A stretch of 64,000 bases of DNA from Arachis hypogaea. Taxonomy: Eukaryota; Streptophyta; Magnoliopsida; Fabales; Fabaceae. The notes under the pieces are model-generated. The model saw nothing but the letters and a program-made list of their open reading frames with translations. It was not told the DNA's origin and did no database searches. The stretch covers positions 82,087,671 through 82,151,670 of the forward strand of contig NC_092053.1 of NCBI RefSeq assembly GCF_003086295.3. The letters run 5' to 3'. The position numbers were made by a program, and so were the translations under genes. This document shows positions 11,317-22,442 of this stretch, one piece after another. The first letter of the stretch is position 1. Each line of letters begins with the position of its first letter.

Positions 11317-12831
11317 TCATTTTTTATCTTGTTTGTCTTTCTTCTTCTTCTCGCTTGCTAGCTTACTAGTTTCTCCCTTGCCTTTGCCCTTTAGCTTTTG
11401 CCAGAATCCAGCTTTCTTCATTGTCTCTTCCACTCTGTTTTCAAGGCATATTGCTTTGTCTATTTCTGTGTCACTCCTTTCCTTAAAGTATTGATCATAA
11501 ATTGGAAATACTTGGTCCATACTATGTAGATGTTCCCTGGTGTAGTTGAGCTTGATTTGGCCATTTATGTTATAATCAGCTTGAACTCCATATCTTGCAT
11601 CCTGAAGGGTCGTGAACTCCTTAAAAACTCTCATGTTATCAACTTGAAGTTGGGCCAGCCGGTTGAAAGATTCTTGAAATTGTGAAGCTTGTTTCCTTTG
11701 CATAACTAAGGACCTTGACTCATAATCTCTCTGTTGACTCATCATTCTCAACTGAAAATCCTCTTGTCTTTGTTGAGATCTCATGTACTGTGAATGGAAT
11801 TCTTCTTTCTTCTCTTGAACTCTCATGTACTGTTCTGATAACCTTTCAATTGCTTCTTGCAACAGCCCCATGTCCATGTTGTTTTGTGGTTGGAATTGTT
11901 GCTCCTCTTCTTGTTCTTCCTATTATTCTTCTTCCTCCCATGGTTCTTCTCTCCTTCTCCTCCTTTGTGATCTTCGACTTTGTTGTGCCTCTATAATATT
12001 CATCATCCTTTCAAGAGTCATAGGAATGCCTGGATGCAGCCATGTTGGGTTTGCATCCTCCAGTGGCACTCTAGCCTTCATGCATAACCGCATTATAGTG
12101 CTGGGATAGTATAGCCAGGATTCAGCAAAATTTTTCTCTGAGATCTTTTTAATGTCATTTGCAATGATCTCATGAACCTTTACCTCTCCTCCCACTATTA
12201 CAAAGTATAGCATGACAGCCCTTTGCTTGTTAACTTCAGAGGTGTTCACCATGCCCAGAATTGATCTCTTTATAAGTTCATACCAACACTTTGCTTCAGG
12301 AGTGAGATCTCCCCTTTTTAGGTACTTGTGCCTTCCTTCATTGTCTCTCTCCCAGTCAGTAATGATCACACAAATATCACTGGAGATTTCATCATAATCT
12401 GTGTTCCCGATTATTCTTTGGTGGTATCCTGGCTCGTCAAAATATGCTGGCCTTAGTCCTAAGACCTTCATAATGGTCTTCGGGCTAAAGTCTACTTCCA
12501 CACCCCGTACAAAACTCTTGTATGTTGGTGCTTCATACATATCCACCCTTATAGAGTTTGCATAGAACTTCCTTATGATATTTGCATTAATCCTGGTGAT
12601 TGGTGAGGTCAGCTCTTCCCACTTCCCCTTTCTGATCTTGGCTTTTATTTCTGGACATCCCTCCTCAGGCAACAGGAAAGGGATTTCTGGATATATCTTT
12701 CTGTCATTCATCCACCCAAGTTTCATTTGGTGGAACCATGATCTGAACTTCCATTGATCATAGTCATTTTTAGCTTCCTCAGTAACAGGTTCCTTTCCTC
12801 TCCTTCTTTTGGAACTTAAAGAAGATGCCAT
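11317..12831 (-). pseudogene. D post-pol ORF (plant-transposon-protein type), two in-frame stops
   Basis: A single reading frame of 505 codons runs from ATG at 12831 to a stop at 11317. It is interrupted only by tandem TAA TAG (11925-11920) inside an acidic Glu-rich stretch. The N-terminus is basic (SSKRRRGKEP). The middle contains the landmarks IIRKFYANS and YYPSTIMRLCMKA, which align with the post-pol ORFs of E (VREFYCN) and I (VQEFYANAW). It resembles the domain catalogued as a putative plant transposon protein (PF20167, from memory). The part after the stops is Gln/Glu/Arg-rich with coiled-coil character and a basic Lys tail. In Athila-type elements this is the place of the env-like ORF, but no membrane segment is visible. 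Confidence 0.7.
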
Positions 12832-13499
12832 GCTTTCTTTGATGGTTAGCCGAGTAGGGGTTAAAGGTTTATAAAGAGGGAAGGTTGGTATGATGCACCC
12901 TCGGGGGAAAAGTGTTTGAAGTTAAGGTAGTGTTATGGAAGCAAGTAAACAAGGGTGCTTTGTTGCACAAAGAACACGGCTATTGGGCTTTGGTTTTAGA
13001 GAACACAAGAGCTTAATATCTGGAGTACAAGAAGTTTGAAACTTTAGTTCACATGCATGGCTCAAGGGAGGCCATTTATAGTAAGCTTTAATGAAGAACG
13101 GATGGCAAGGATTTTTTGGGACAAGTGATTAATGAATGGTGTGCATGCAAGGTTGAATGAAGACAAAATTTGCCTCTTCATTAAGCATGTCTCTTCGGTC
13201 TTCCAAGTGCTTCTTCCAAGGATGTGCAGAATCACCTTCCAAGCCATGTGATCTACTTTTGTCTTCATGATAGCTTTACCCTTCCTTATCTTGTCCCTTT
13301 CATTAAATAGTTTTCCACTCACCTAACCATCATAACAAGACAAAAGAAGTAAGTACTAACAAGTGGCGGCAAGAGAACAAGCAATATTTAGAACTAAGAA
13401 TTTGGTGATACCATATATGTTCTCCTTCAGGGAGCTCTCAATGTACTCTTCCTTTAATTCCTTGCTCTCTTGCTCAGATTCATGCATGGGCTTGAAGAC
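12832..13499 (-). other. D spacer between protease and post-pol ORF, no RT
   Basis: Only 668 bp separate the protease stop from the post-pol ORF start. Nothing here resembles RT, RNase H or integrase; the one 86-codon ORF (13322-13062) has no recognisable motif. In a complete Athila-like element about 3.5 kb of pol would lie here, so D is structurally non-autonomous. Confidence 0.7.
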
Positions 13500-14186
13500 C
13501 TAGAAAGTGAGCTGCTCATCATGTATTCTTAGTAGCAACTCTCCTTGTTCTACATCAATAAGAGCACGGCCAGTAGCTATAAATGGTCTCCCCAGAATAA
13601 TGGGATGAAGGTAACTTTCCTCCATGTCCATAAGAACAAAGTTAGTGGGGAGGAAGTAGTTTACTACTTTTACCAATACCTTTTCGACTATTCCTTCGGT
13701 ATGCTTCTGAGTTTTATCTGCTAATTGGATGATTACATCCATGGATCTCAGCTCATTGATTTGCAACTTTCTCATAAGAGATAAAGGCATCACATTTATG
13801 CTAGCTCCTAAGTCACATAATCCTCTGTCAATTTTTGTCTCTCCTATGGCACATGGAATATGAAAGCTCCCTGGATCTTGTTTCTTCATGAGTACGTCTT
13901 CCTTGATGAGGGCACTACATTCCTTGTTCATTGTCACTGTTTGTCCCCCTTTTAAGGTTCCTTTCTTGGTCAATGGGTCTTTCATGCACTTGATGTATGT
14001 TGGCATCTGTTGGAGAATTTTGATGAAGAGGATGTTGACATTGAGGGATGCAAACATGTCTAGGAATCTTGAACATAACCTGTCTTTCTTACTTCCCTTG
14101 AGTCTCTGGGGAAATGGTACTTGTGGCACAAAAGGCTTGAGGGATTCTTTCTCTTTTTGTTCCTTCCTCTGTTCAAGGCTAGACAT
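13500..14186 (-). pseudogene. D aspartic protease domain
   Basis: An open 228-codon stretch holds the end of the gag linker (FLDMFASLNVNI, TYIKCMKDPL) and a retropepsin-like domain. The catalytic motif is LCDLGASINVMPLS near residues 133-146. ILGRPFIATGRALIDV follows near 192-207, and the ORF ends about 20 residues later. The length and motif order match the protease of the J and N polyproteins. It ends at a stop with no RT behind it. Confidence 0.85.
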
Positions 14187-15401
14187 TTCTTGTATCTTCC
14201 TTACATTCTTCCTTGACTCTCCTTCATCATGCTCTGAGTGTCTGGAGCATTCTTCATTCAGACCTTCTTCACTTCTTAGATTGATTGACTTACATTCTTC
14301 CCACCTTATTTTTTTGGTCTCTCTTCTTGGGTTCTTTTCAGTACCAATTGGGAAGCTGTCACCGCTTGGGAAATTGCTGTGAAAGATGTCCTACCTGAGA
14401 TTCGAGATTCTTAAGAACCTCCTCTTGGCTTTTTATACTACCTCTTACTTCTTCCCTGAATTTCTTCATGTCTTCACACTCCTTGCTAAGGTATGCGAAC
14501 ATGGCTTCCATTTTGGCCATTCTGTCATCATCATGTGGTAATGGTTGGTTGGAATTTAGGTGTTGAGAGTGGTTATTGTGGCTTTGGTATAGTGGCTGTG
14601 AGTAAGTGTTTTGATTTTGTTGGTTTCTCTACCCAAAGCTGGCCTAGATGAATTTCCAAGGTAATTAGCTTCCTCCCAGTTAACTCCTTCTTCTGTGTCC
14701 AACTCTTCCTGAGGTGATGGTTGAGTGTGGATAGCTGTAGCCTGATTCTTCTCTATTTATTTAGTCAATTCAGCCAGTTGCTTGGTGATCATCTTGTCTG
14801 GGCCAAGATTGCATTCATATGATTTAATTCCAAGACTCCCCTGTTGTTGCTCCTATATGAGGCATAAAAGTACTCATTGTTAGCCACCATCTCTATAACA
14901 TCAACGGCTTCTTCAATGGTCTTCTTCTTATTTAGGAAACCTCCAGATGAGTGGTCTACAGCCTTCTTTGATTCATGACTCATCCCTTCATAGAAGATAT
15001 AGATTTTCACCCACTCATTAAACATATCAGGGGGCATTTCCTTTTCAAATCCTTGAATCTCTCCTAGGCTCCATATAGAGTCTCACCATCCCGTTGTCTG
15101 AAAGTTTGTACTTCAGTTTGCAGCATGTTTACTTTTTGTGGAGGGTAGAACCTTGTTAAGAATTTATTTATTACATCCTCCCAGGTGGTCAAGCTTTCCT
15201 TGGGAAATAATTCTAGCCATTTTGATTCTTTGTCCCTCAAAGAAAATGGAAACAATAGCAATCTATAGGTGTCAAGATGACCACCATTAAATTTAACTGT
15301 GTCACATATCCTTTGGAATTTAGTGAGATGCTCATTAGGATCCTCGTGTGCACTTCCTCCAAAAGAAAAATTGTTTTAGACAAGAGTTATGAGCTGAGGC
15401 T
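14187..15401 (-). pseudogene. D gag, central and C-terminal part, broken
   Basis: Read leftward from the C insertion, gag resumes with KPQLITLV, then RICDTVK, LLLFPFSLRDKESKWLE and KFLTRFYPPQK (15261-15064), CPPDMFNEWVKIYIFYEGMS and ILAQ (15037-14789). These are the same landmarks as in J gag. There is a TAA after KPQLITLV, a TAG in place of the Trp of the EAWERF motif at about 15064, and frameshifts afterwards. Neither this part nor J shows a CCHC zinc knuckle. Confidence 0.85.
15397..15401. repeat. Target-site duplication of solo LTR C (left copy)
   Basis: AGGCT; the second copy is 17691-17695. Removing C and one copy rejoins D gag between its ...ESKP and KPQL parts. Confidence 0.92.
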
Positions 15402-17690
15402 TGATGCACGGAAAACTTGTCTCACAACAAATCTCCCTTCGGCAAGTGTACCGAATTTGTCGTCAAGTAAAAACTCACAATAGAGTGAGGTCGAATCCCA
15501 CAGGGATTGATTGATCAAGCAACTTTAATTAGAAGAATGTTCTAGTTGAGCGAATCCAGAATTTGGGTTGAGAGTTACAAAAAATAAAATGGTTGGAATG
15601 TAAATAACAGAAAAGTAAATGCTAGATTAAAGAACTGGAAGCAAATGACTGAAAATAAATTGCAGAATTGTAAATGGGAATGGAGGATTTGCTCATAATA
15701 GTAAATGGCAAAAATTAAAGAGAATGGGTAAGATCAGAGATGGGGAGTTCATTGGGCTTAGGAGATATTGCAATTCTCCGGATCAAGTTCATTTTCATCT
15801 CTTCCTCAATCAATGCACTCATTGATCTCCTTGGCAATCTTAAGTGATTGAATTACAATTTCTTGCAATTCAACCTCTCAAATCTTGATCAATAGCCAAT
15901 TCCTTGGTCAATTGCTCATGAGAAGAGATGAAGTATGGTTACTGATTATACCACATGCATTTCCCAAATCAAGTATTGAGAGAGTTATAGTCACATACCC
16001 ATCCAAACCCAATTTGGTCCAGCATGAGAAAGCATTTCTAGCTTGATCTCTTCATTCCTCTTTAAAGGTTCAAAAAAGATCCAAGTTTGAATAGCTTCTC
16101 TTCCAAGATAACTACTCAATTGGATGAAGATCGAAAGCCTTCAAGTAAAATCAAGAGAAAAGATAGAAGAAGAATAATGAAAATTAGTATTGATCCATCA
16201 AATTACAACAGAGCTCCCTAACCCAATGAAAGGGGTTTAGTTGTTCATAGCTCTTGAAAATGAAAACAAAGATGGAGAATACATCATGAAACTAGAAAAT
16301 GCAGAGAAAGTAAAATACAGAGAGTAGTTCCCTTTTTCCAGCCTCTAGAACTCCCTTTACAATTCAAAGCTACTCCTATATATACTACTCTTCTCAGCTT
16401 CTAGTTTGCTCTTCAAGTCTTGGGCCTTTGGATCTTGAGTTTGAAGCAGTTCTTTTCTTCATTTGGGCTTGGCTTTACTTGCAGAGAGAAAGTGCTAAGT
16501 GGGCAGAGACTTCAGCTCAGGGCGTTAGGGGTGTTAACATTTAGTGAAAGTATAAGTTCGAGAACGTTAGTGACACTTAACATTTTCACTAACGTTCCAA
16601 TGTACCCCTTTGCCTCACGTTAGAGCCCACGTTAACTATGTTAACATGGCTTCTAACGTGGCCTTGCCAAACTTTGAGAATGTTAGTGACACTCAACATT
16701 GTCACTAACGTTCCAGTGTGCCCCTTTTTGCTTCACGTTAAAGCTCCACGTTAACTAGGTTAACGTGGCTTCTAACGTGGCCTTGCCAACCTTCGAGAAT
16801 GTTAGTGACACTCAACATTGTTACTAACGTTCCAATGTGCCCCTAGATCTCACGTTAGAGTCCACGTTAACTAGGTTAACGTGGCTTCTAACGTGGCCAT
16901 TCTTAGCCATCCCAACGTTAGTGACAATGTTGAGTGTCATTAACGTTGGCTCATCATTCATTCCTCATCGTTAGCTTCCACGTTAACTAAGTTAACGTGG
17001 AAGTTAACGTGGCTCCTTGGGGGGTTGTGTGGTTGCTTCCAACGTTAGTGACAATGTTGAGTGTCACTAACGTTGGCGACAACTCTCACTTCTTACGTTA
17101 GCTCCCACGTTAACCAAGTTAACGTGGTGTGTTGCATCCTTAGGCCAACGTTAGTGACAATGTTGAATGTCACTAACGTTGGCTTCTCTTTCCCCCTTTA
17201 ACGTTAGAGGCCACGTTAACTAGGTTAACGTGGGCTCTAACGTGGCCACTTATGAGTGTTTGCCAACGTTAGTGACAATGTTAAGTGTCACTAACGTTGG
17301 CTCAACTTCCCTTTTCCACGTTAGAGTTCACGTTAACTTAGTTAACGTGACTCTTAACGTGGGCAATGATGGCTATGAGAGTGTCATTGGAAATCACTTT
17401 TCTCATTAACCTTACAAGTTTCCTCCCTTTCCTTGCTTCCTTTGGTCCTGAAACCAAGCAATAGAGTGCATCAAAGTTCTAGTCCAAGTCATGGGCAATG
17501 CAACATACAATTTGTCACTAAACTTATGCAAAATCCTCATGAAATAATGTAAAATGCACAATGTATGCTTGAGTCAAGGTGTAAGTGAATATCTACCCAA
17601 AACTAGCTTATTTCCTAAGGAAATGCATGAAACTAACCTAAAAACAGTAAAGAAAAGGTCAGTGAAACTGGCCAAGATGCCCCGGTATCA
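15402..17690 (-). mobile_element. Solo LTR C inserted in D gag
   Basis: The 2289-bp LTR begins (minus strand) TGATACCGGGGCATC at 17690 and ends CGTGCATCA at 15402. It has a perfect TSD, AGGCT, at 15397-15401 and 17691-17695. No internal region is present, so it is a solo LTR left by LTR-LTR recombination. Its end resembles B and D LTRs, but its body carries a different palindrome array (16512-17370). The TATATATA at about 16376-16385 is a plausible TATA box on the minus strand. Confidence 0.92.
16512..17370. repeat. Alternating palindrome array in solo LTR C
   Basis: About seven units of roughly 110-120 bp each hold two kinds of hairpin. One is CCAACGTTAGTGACA...TGTCACTAACGTTGG: 15-bp arms and an 8-base loop, clearest at 17039-17076, 17146-17183 and 17263-17300. 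The other is CACGTTAACTAGGTTAACGTG within longer arms that pair CCACGTTAGAG-type with CTCTAACGTGG-type sequence (for example 17201-17248). Unit spacing is regular, although the text between hairpins has drifted. Confidence 0.9.
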
Positions 17691-18005
17691 AGGCTTCGAT
17701 TCAAAATTATTAGCATGAATGGTTGGCTTTTGGATGCTGCTACCACAGTTTCTTTGGTTTGGATTGATGTAGGAACCCAGAACTCTTCTCTCTTGTCCAG
17801 CAGGATTGGCTCCACCTCTTCTGGCATGATTGTTCACCTCTCCTTCATGATGGTTTTCTATATCATCCTCCATGGTTATATCAAAGTCTTCCTCCTCTTC
17901 TTCTGCACCAACAATCCTCTTTCCTCTTGCTTCCATTCTTAATCTCAGGAAGGTTCTTTTCGGTTCAGTATCAAAGGATATCGAAACATCTCTTCTACCT
18001 GTCAT
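17691..18005 (-). pseudogene. D gag, N-terminal part
   Basis: The ATG at 18005 opens an N-terminus (MTGRRDVSISFDTEPKRTF) that parallels the starts of A and J gag (MTRSQ..., MSRSKDKN... followed by PE-ERTL). It continues through an acidic stretch (EEEEEDFD) to RRVLGSYINPN and IHANNFESKP, the segment just before the gag core. The frame is open to the point where solo LTR C cuts in. An upstream in-frame ATG at 18032 is less likely because it lies outside the conserved start. Confidence 0.85.
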
Positions 18006-18287
18006 ACAATGAACAAGTACAAGAAACAGCAAGTGTATAGTCTACTAAAACAGAATATAGTTAGCTTGGTTAGAGCAATTTATCAAATAGTTAGTAGGTT
18101 AGTTTGCTGGAAAGTAAAAAGTAAGAGAAATTAAAAATAAATAACTAAAAAAATTGCAGATAACAAAAAGGAACAACTGAAAGTAAAATTGAATTAATCA
18201 AACGAAAAGAAAGGTTCTCAATCTAGTTATCCTTCAATTTAGTAATTGTCAATACAAAACCAATTCCCGATAAAGGCGCCATAAACC
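18006..18287 (-). other. D 5' leader with degenerate PBS
   Basis: Noncoding leader between the 5' LTR and gag. On the minus strand TGGCGCCTTTATCGGGA (18281-18265) begins 6 bases after the LTR end. It keeps both ends of the tRNA-Asp PBS but has changed in the middle. Confidence 0.75.
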
Positions 18288-20391
18288 TGATTCACGAAAA
18301 TTTTCCTCTCAACAAATTTTCTTTCGGCAAGTGCACCGGATTGTCATCAAGTAAAAACTCACTGTAGAGTGAGGTTAAATCCCACAGGGATTGGTAGATT
18401 GATCAACGTTATGTGGAGAATTATACTAGTTGAGCAAAATCGAAATTGAAATTGGGAATTTCAGAAAGTAAATTGGCGAGAAGCTTAAATTGCAAGAAAG
18501 TAAATTAATAGAAACTAAATTGCTGAAATTAAATGACAGAAGCTTAAATTGCAAGAAAGTAAAAGGGAACGGGAATTAAGCATGAAATTAGAGATAGAAT
18601 GTAAATAGAATGGGTAGATCAGAGATCGGGGTTCATTGGGTTTCAAGAGATATTGAATTCTCCATATCAAATCATTTTCATCTCATCCTCAATCAATGCA
18701 TTCATTGACATTGATTGGCAATCTTAGATGATTGGATCCCAATTTCTTGTCTCACCAATCTCTCTAAGCATGAACAATTTCCCAATGTCTTGATTTAATT
18801 GCTCATGGGAAGAGTTGAAGTTCGGTCACTGACTATACCACACAAATTCATAGATCAAAGTATTGGTAGGATTACATGTCACTATATCCATCCAACCCCC
18901 AATCTAATCCAATATGAGAAAGTAATTCTAGCATGAATTCTTCATTCCTTTCTCAAGGCTCCAAAGAATTCCAATTACGGATAGCTTCTCTCTCAAGACA
19001 ACTACCCAATTGAATTAAGACCGAAAGCTTTCTAACAAAATCAAGAGAGAAGAAGAAGATGTAAACTACTATTGATCCATTGAATTACAATAGAGCTCCC
19101 TATCCCAATGAAAGGGGTTTAGTTATTCATAGCTCTCAAAATGAAATGGAATTGAAAGATATCTGTGTAAAAGTCCGAAAAGGAAAAAAAAGTTCTTCCT
19201 AACTCAAATTCTAAGCTATTTAAACACTCTCTTCCATTGATCTTCAATCTCTGAATTGGGCTTTTGGCCTTAATGGAATTGGGTTGAATTTGTTCCAATT
19301 GGTTTCCCTTGCTGTTGAGAAGAGATCTGTTTGAATTGCAGATTCTGATGCTTCACGTTGGAGTCAACATTTGATGGCCAATGTTGACTCAAACGCTCTT
19401 CAGAAAAACCAGATAGCTTTGCTGTCATTAGCGTTTGACTCAACGTTGGAGGGCCAACGTTCTGCTATCCACGCGTACGCGTGCTTTGTGCGTTTGCGCA
19501 TAAGGGGCAAAAATGATCATCCACGCGTGCGCGTGGATGCAAAGATTTCATTTTCCAATTTTAAAACCATACAGGGGACGTTGGCTTCAGCGTTGGACCT
19601 CCAACGTTCCCTCCAATGTTGGCATATTCACGCGTGCACATACTCCACGCTTACGCGTGCTGTGCTATTTTTCCCCATCCACGCGTACGCGTCAATGACG
19701 TGTGCGCGTCGATTCTAATTTTACATTTCCAAATTCTAGGATTTTTATCGCGGACGTTGGAGGCTGCCATTTGAGGCAACGTTGGACCTCCAACGTTCGT
19801 TGGTGACGTGTACGCATGACCCACGCCTACGAGTGGATGGTCAATTTTTCTATTCCACGCGTGCGCATGACTCACGCTTGCGCGTGGATATTGAAATTTT
19901 GCTCTTTCACGCGTACGCGTCGCTCAAAATTATTCAGCTCCAGAATTGAACATTTTATCACCACGTTGGGGTTAACGTTGGATGTCCAACGCTCCCTCCA
20001 ACGTGAACACCAGCTCATTATGCAGAAAATCGTTCTGTTACCTTCCAACGTTTGAGGCAACGTTGGTGGTCTAACTTGGGCACCAACGTTGCTTCCTCCT
20101 CATCTTTTCCAGGCTCCTTCTTCAACCTTCTTCCATGCTTTCTTTCACCTATCATCAACCAATACATGCATCAAAGCCTTGCTTAAGTTATGAGAAATTT
20201 TATCATTCTTAGCGTACAAGTAATTATAGCTTAAATCATCATGAAATTTCATCAAATTAATCATGGTTGAATGAATCTAGGCATACATGAATTTCTACCC
20301 AATTTGCTTACTTATAGCTCAAGAAAGTGCATAAAACCTATTAAAAATAAAGAAAAAGCTAGGGAAACTAGCCTAAGATGCCCTGGCATCA
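18288..20391 (-). mobile_element. D 5' LTR, complete
   Basis: A 2104-bp LTR; on the minus strand it starts TGATGCCAGGGC at 20391 and ends CGTGAATCA at 18288. It is bordered on one side by the PBS and on the other by E internal sequence. The right half (19370-20100) is a cluster of CACGCG and CCAACGTTGG palindromes. A TTTAAATAG box at about 19216-19224 (minus strand) matches the TATA position of the B LTR. The expected TSD partner of 20392-20396 (ATATC) is outside the window. Confidence 0.9.
19370..20100. repeat. CACGCG / CCAACGTT palindrome cluster in D 5' LTR
   Basis: Dense short palindromes: CACGCGTACGCGTG variants at about 19470, 19520, 19680 and 19910, and CCAACGTT-GG units at about 19385, 19445, 19600, 19785, 19975 and 20045. 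It is collinear with 9420-10000. Confidence 0.85.
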
Positions 20392-20483
20392 ATATCTTCT
20401 GCGAGTTATGCTTGCATATTGTTGCCGTTTTGTTTCTCTGCTTTCATTTGATAATTTGTATCCTAGAAATTCTATTTTTTAGG

Positions 20484-21906
20484 ATGTCTGACAGAAAAGG
20501 AAAAGGCAAAGCTACTGCCAGCACCGGTAAGAGGAAAAGAGGACAATCATCCGTTGCTCTAGCTAGCGGATGTCCTCTCGGATGAATCTTGGCAAGAAAA
20601 GAACTTCACTAATCAAGAAAAAGCTGATCAAATTGTGCTGGCTAATGACCCAGTTAAATTTGCAAATCTCCACTGTGAACTCAAGTTTCAAGTCTTTGCG
20701 AAAAAATGGCATCTCTATTTGGAAAAGACACTCAAAATACCAACTGAATTAAAGAAGTACACTGAATAGCAGATCAAACAGAGAGGTTGGGTATTTCTGG
20801 AGAGAGATATGACAGAGGTAAACGTATCATGGGTCCGTGAGTTCTATTGTAACTATTATAAGATGGCCCTTGATGAAGTGCAGCTTAGGGGAAAGCAGAT
20901 TTTAGTCACTGAGGAGGCGATAGAGGATAGCCTCCACTTCCAGCCTAAACTAGATGATGCACATGGTTATTAGAAGGACAAAGAGTCTATTAGATTCATG
21001 AGTTTTGACTGGGATGCTGTCAGGCAAACCATAGCCATTGATCCTGATGTTTCGTAGGCTCTGGGAAAGTCAAAGTTAACTCCACGGGGTATAAAGATCA
21101 TTTATCTCAATGATGAGGCTAGGCTGTGGCAACAGATACTGAGCAATTATGTGATGCCTAGTACTCACGAGTCAGAAGTGCCAGCTGCCATGATTATCCT
21201 TATTTGGTGCGTTATGGAAGGAAAGAAACTATACCTTCCACGGTTTATCAGAAAGTACATGGCTGGAGTTCATGTTCGAAGCACCCTACCATTTCCTTAT
21301 CTGATCATCCAGTTGGCTCGTCGAGCTGAGGTGCCTTGGGAGCTAGAGGATGAGAAGCCAGCAATTGCCGACTGCAAGAAAGTCATTCTGCACGGCAAAC
21401 GATTCGGACCTTTAGGCCACAGACTACCTACTTCTACTACTTCTACTGATGGGGCCACATCCTCAGTAGCACCTTCAGCGCCAGCAGCACCACCTGCTGC
21501 CACAGCACCATCATCCGCTTCCCAGCCAGTCTATCACCTGGTGCACTACCTTTTTGAGCGCCTTGATCAAATGGAGCACTGCAATAAGTGGCGTTATGAG
21601 CAGTCTGAGTGTCGCAATAAGCGACGCTACACCCATCTGAAGCTGATTATGACGACTGGGCGTACTGACATCCCCTCCGAGCCTGACACACCATCGGAGC
21701 ACTCTGAGGAGGAGGATGAGAAGAAGGAGGATGAGCAAGAAGAGATCCAACAGTAGGCACAGCACGACGAGCCTCAACATGAGCAGCCTGCAGAGCCATA
21801 GGCACCTACATAGCCAGAGCCCACAGAGCCAGCAGCACACCCTTCAATGGGCGAGGACCCTTCACACCCAGTTTGACAGAACATCGAGGACGATGCTATG
21901 ATATAA
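20484..21906 (+). pseudogene. E post-pol ORF with many TAG stops
   Basis: The ATG at 20484 starts a basic N-terminus (SDRKGKGKATASTGKRKRG) with NLS character. One frameshift near 20560-20580 moves it to a frame that then holds to TAA at 21904-21906. That frame has TAG at 20767, 20971, 21055, 21754, 21799 and 21811 and TGA at 21874. Landmarks shared with the D and I ORFs are WVREFYCNYYKM and FPYLIIQLARRAEVPW. The C-terminal third is Pro/Ala-rich, then Glu/Asp-rich (EEEDEKKEDEQEE). The region after 21754 reads naturally through the stops as Gln/Pro/Glu-rich sequence. Intact length would be about 474 codons. Function is unknown; it occupies the env-like position without visible membrane segments. 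Confidence 0.75.
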
Positions 21907-22394
21907 GTGTGGGGAGGTCGCCCCCTCTGGCAGATTTTATTTTGGTGAACTATTTCATACTTTTATTCTATTTTGCTTTATTTTGTATTTTTGTTTTATT
22001 TTATTTTATTTTATTTTATTTTACTTTTCTTTTAGTACTTGCACATTTCTATTTTATTGTACTCTTGTTTATTTTTACTTTGTTGCATTTTTCACTTTGG
22101 GCTTGTTTATATCTTAGATATTTAGCTTGAATTGCACTTTTAATTTATTAGTTATGATGTAGAAAAACATGGATTATTAAGTTTAGTTTACCCTTTTGGC
22201 ATATGAGAAAATTGGTTTAATTGAAAATAGGGAGTAAACTAGAAATTTTTAGCTTTTCATAATCTCAACAATTCATTTAGTATATATATTAATAAATGTT
22301 GGTCAATTGATGAAATTTTCAAGGAATGTATCTTTTTCTTAGAAAAGGCATTTAAGAATCACATTGGTTTGAGTTAAACTTTTTGTAACATGCA

Positions 22395-22396
<2 letters not shown>

Positions 22397-22439
<43 letters not shown>
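22397..22439. repeat. AT dinucleotide microsatellite
   Basis: About 21 uninterrupted AT/TA repeats. F has no repeat at the collinear site (around 26725-26760), so the expansion is specific to E. Confidence 0.95.

Positions 22440-22442
<3 letters not shown>

Noticed and set aside
13888..14382. 164-codon plus-strand ORF
   Set aside because: Antisense shadow of the D protease, whose catalytic DLGAS motif is on the minus strand.
16512..17370. CRISPR-like regular repeats
   Set aside because: The units are hairpins inside a plant LTR with TG...CA ends and a TSD; spacers are related to each other and no cas gene is possible in this context.
21511..21840. Leu/Cys-rich minus-strand ORF that looks like a membrane protein
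   Set aside because: Antisense of the Glu/Asp-rich end of the E post-pol ORF; GAG/GAA read backward gives Leu-rich codons.
20484..21906. Post-pol ORF as a retroviral-type envelope gene
   Set aside because: The position fits, but none of the E, D or I versions shows a signal peptide, membrane anchor or cleavage site; they have basic starts and charged helical or acidic tails.
22397..22439. AT repeat as a replication origin or matrix attachment site
   Set aside because: A pure dinucleotide tract in one element copy, absent at the collinear place in F; ordinary microsatellite expansion explains it.
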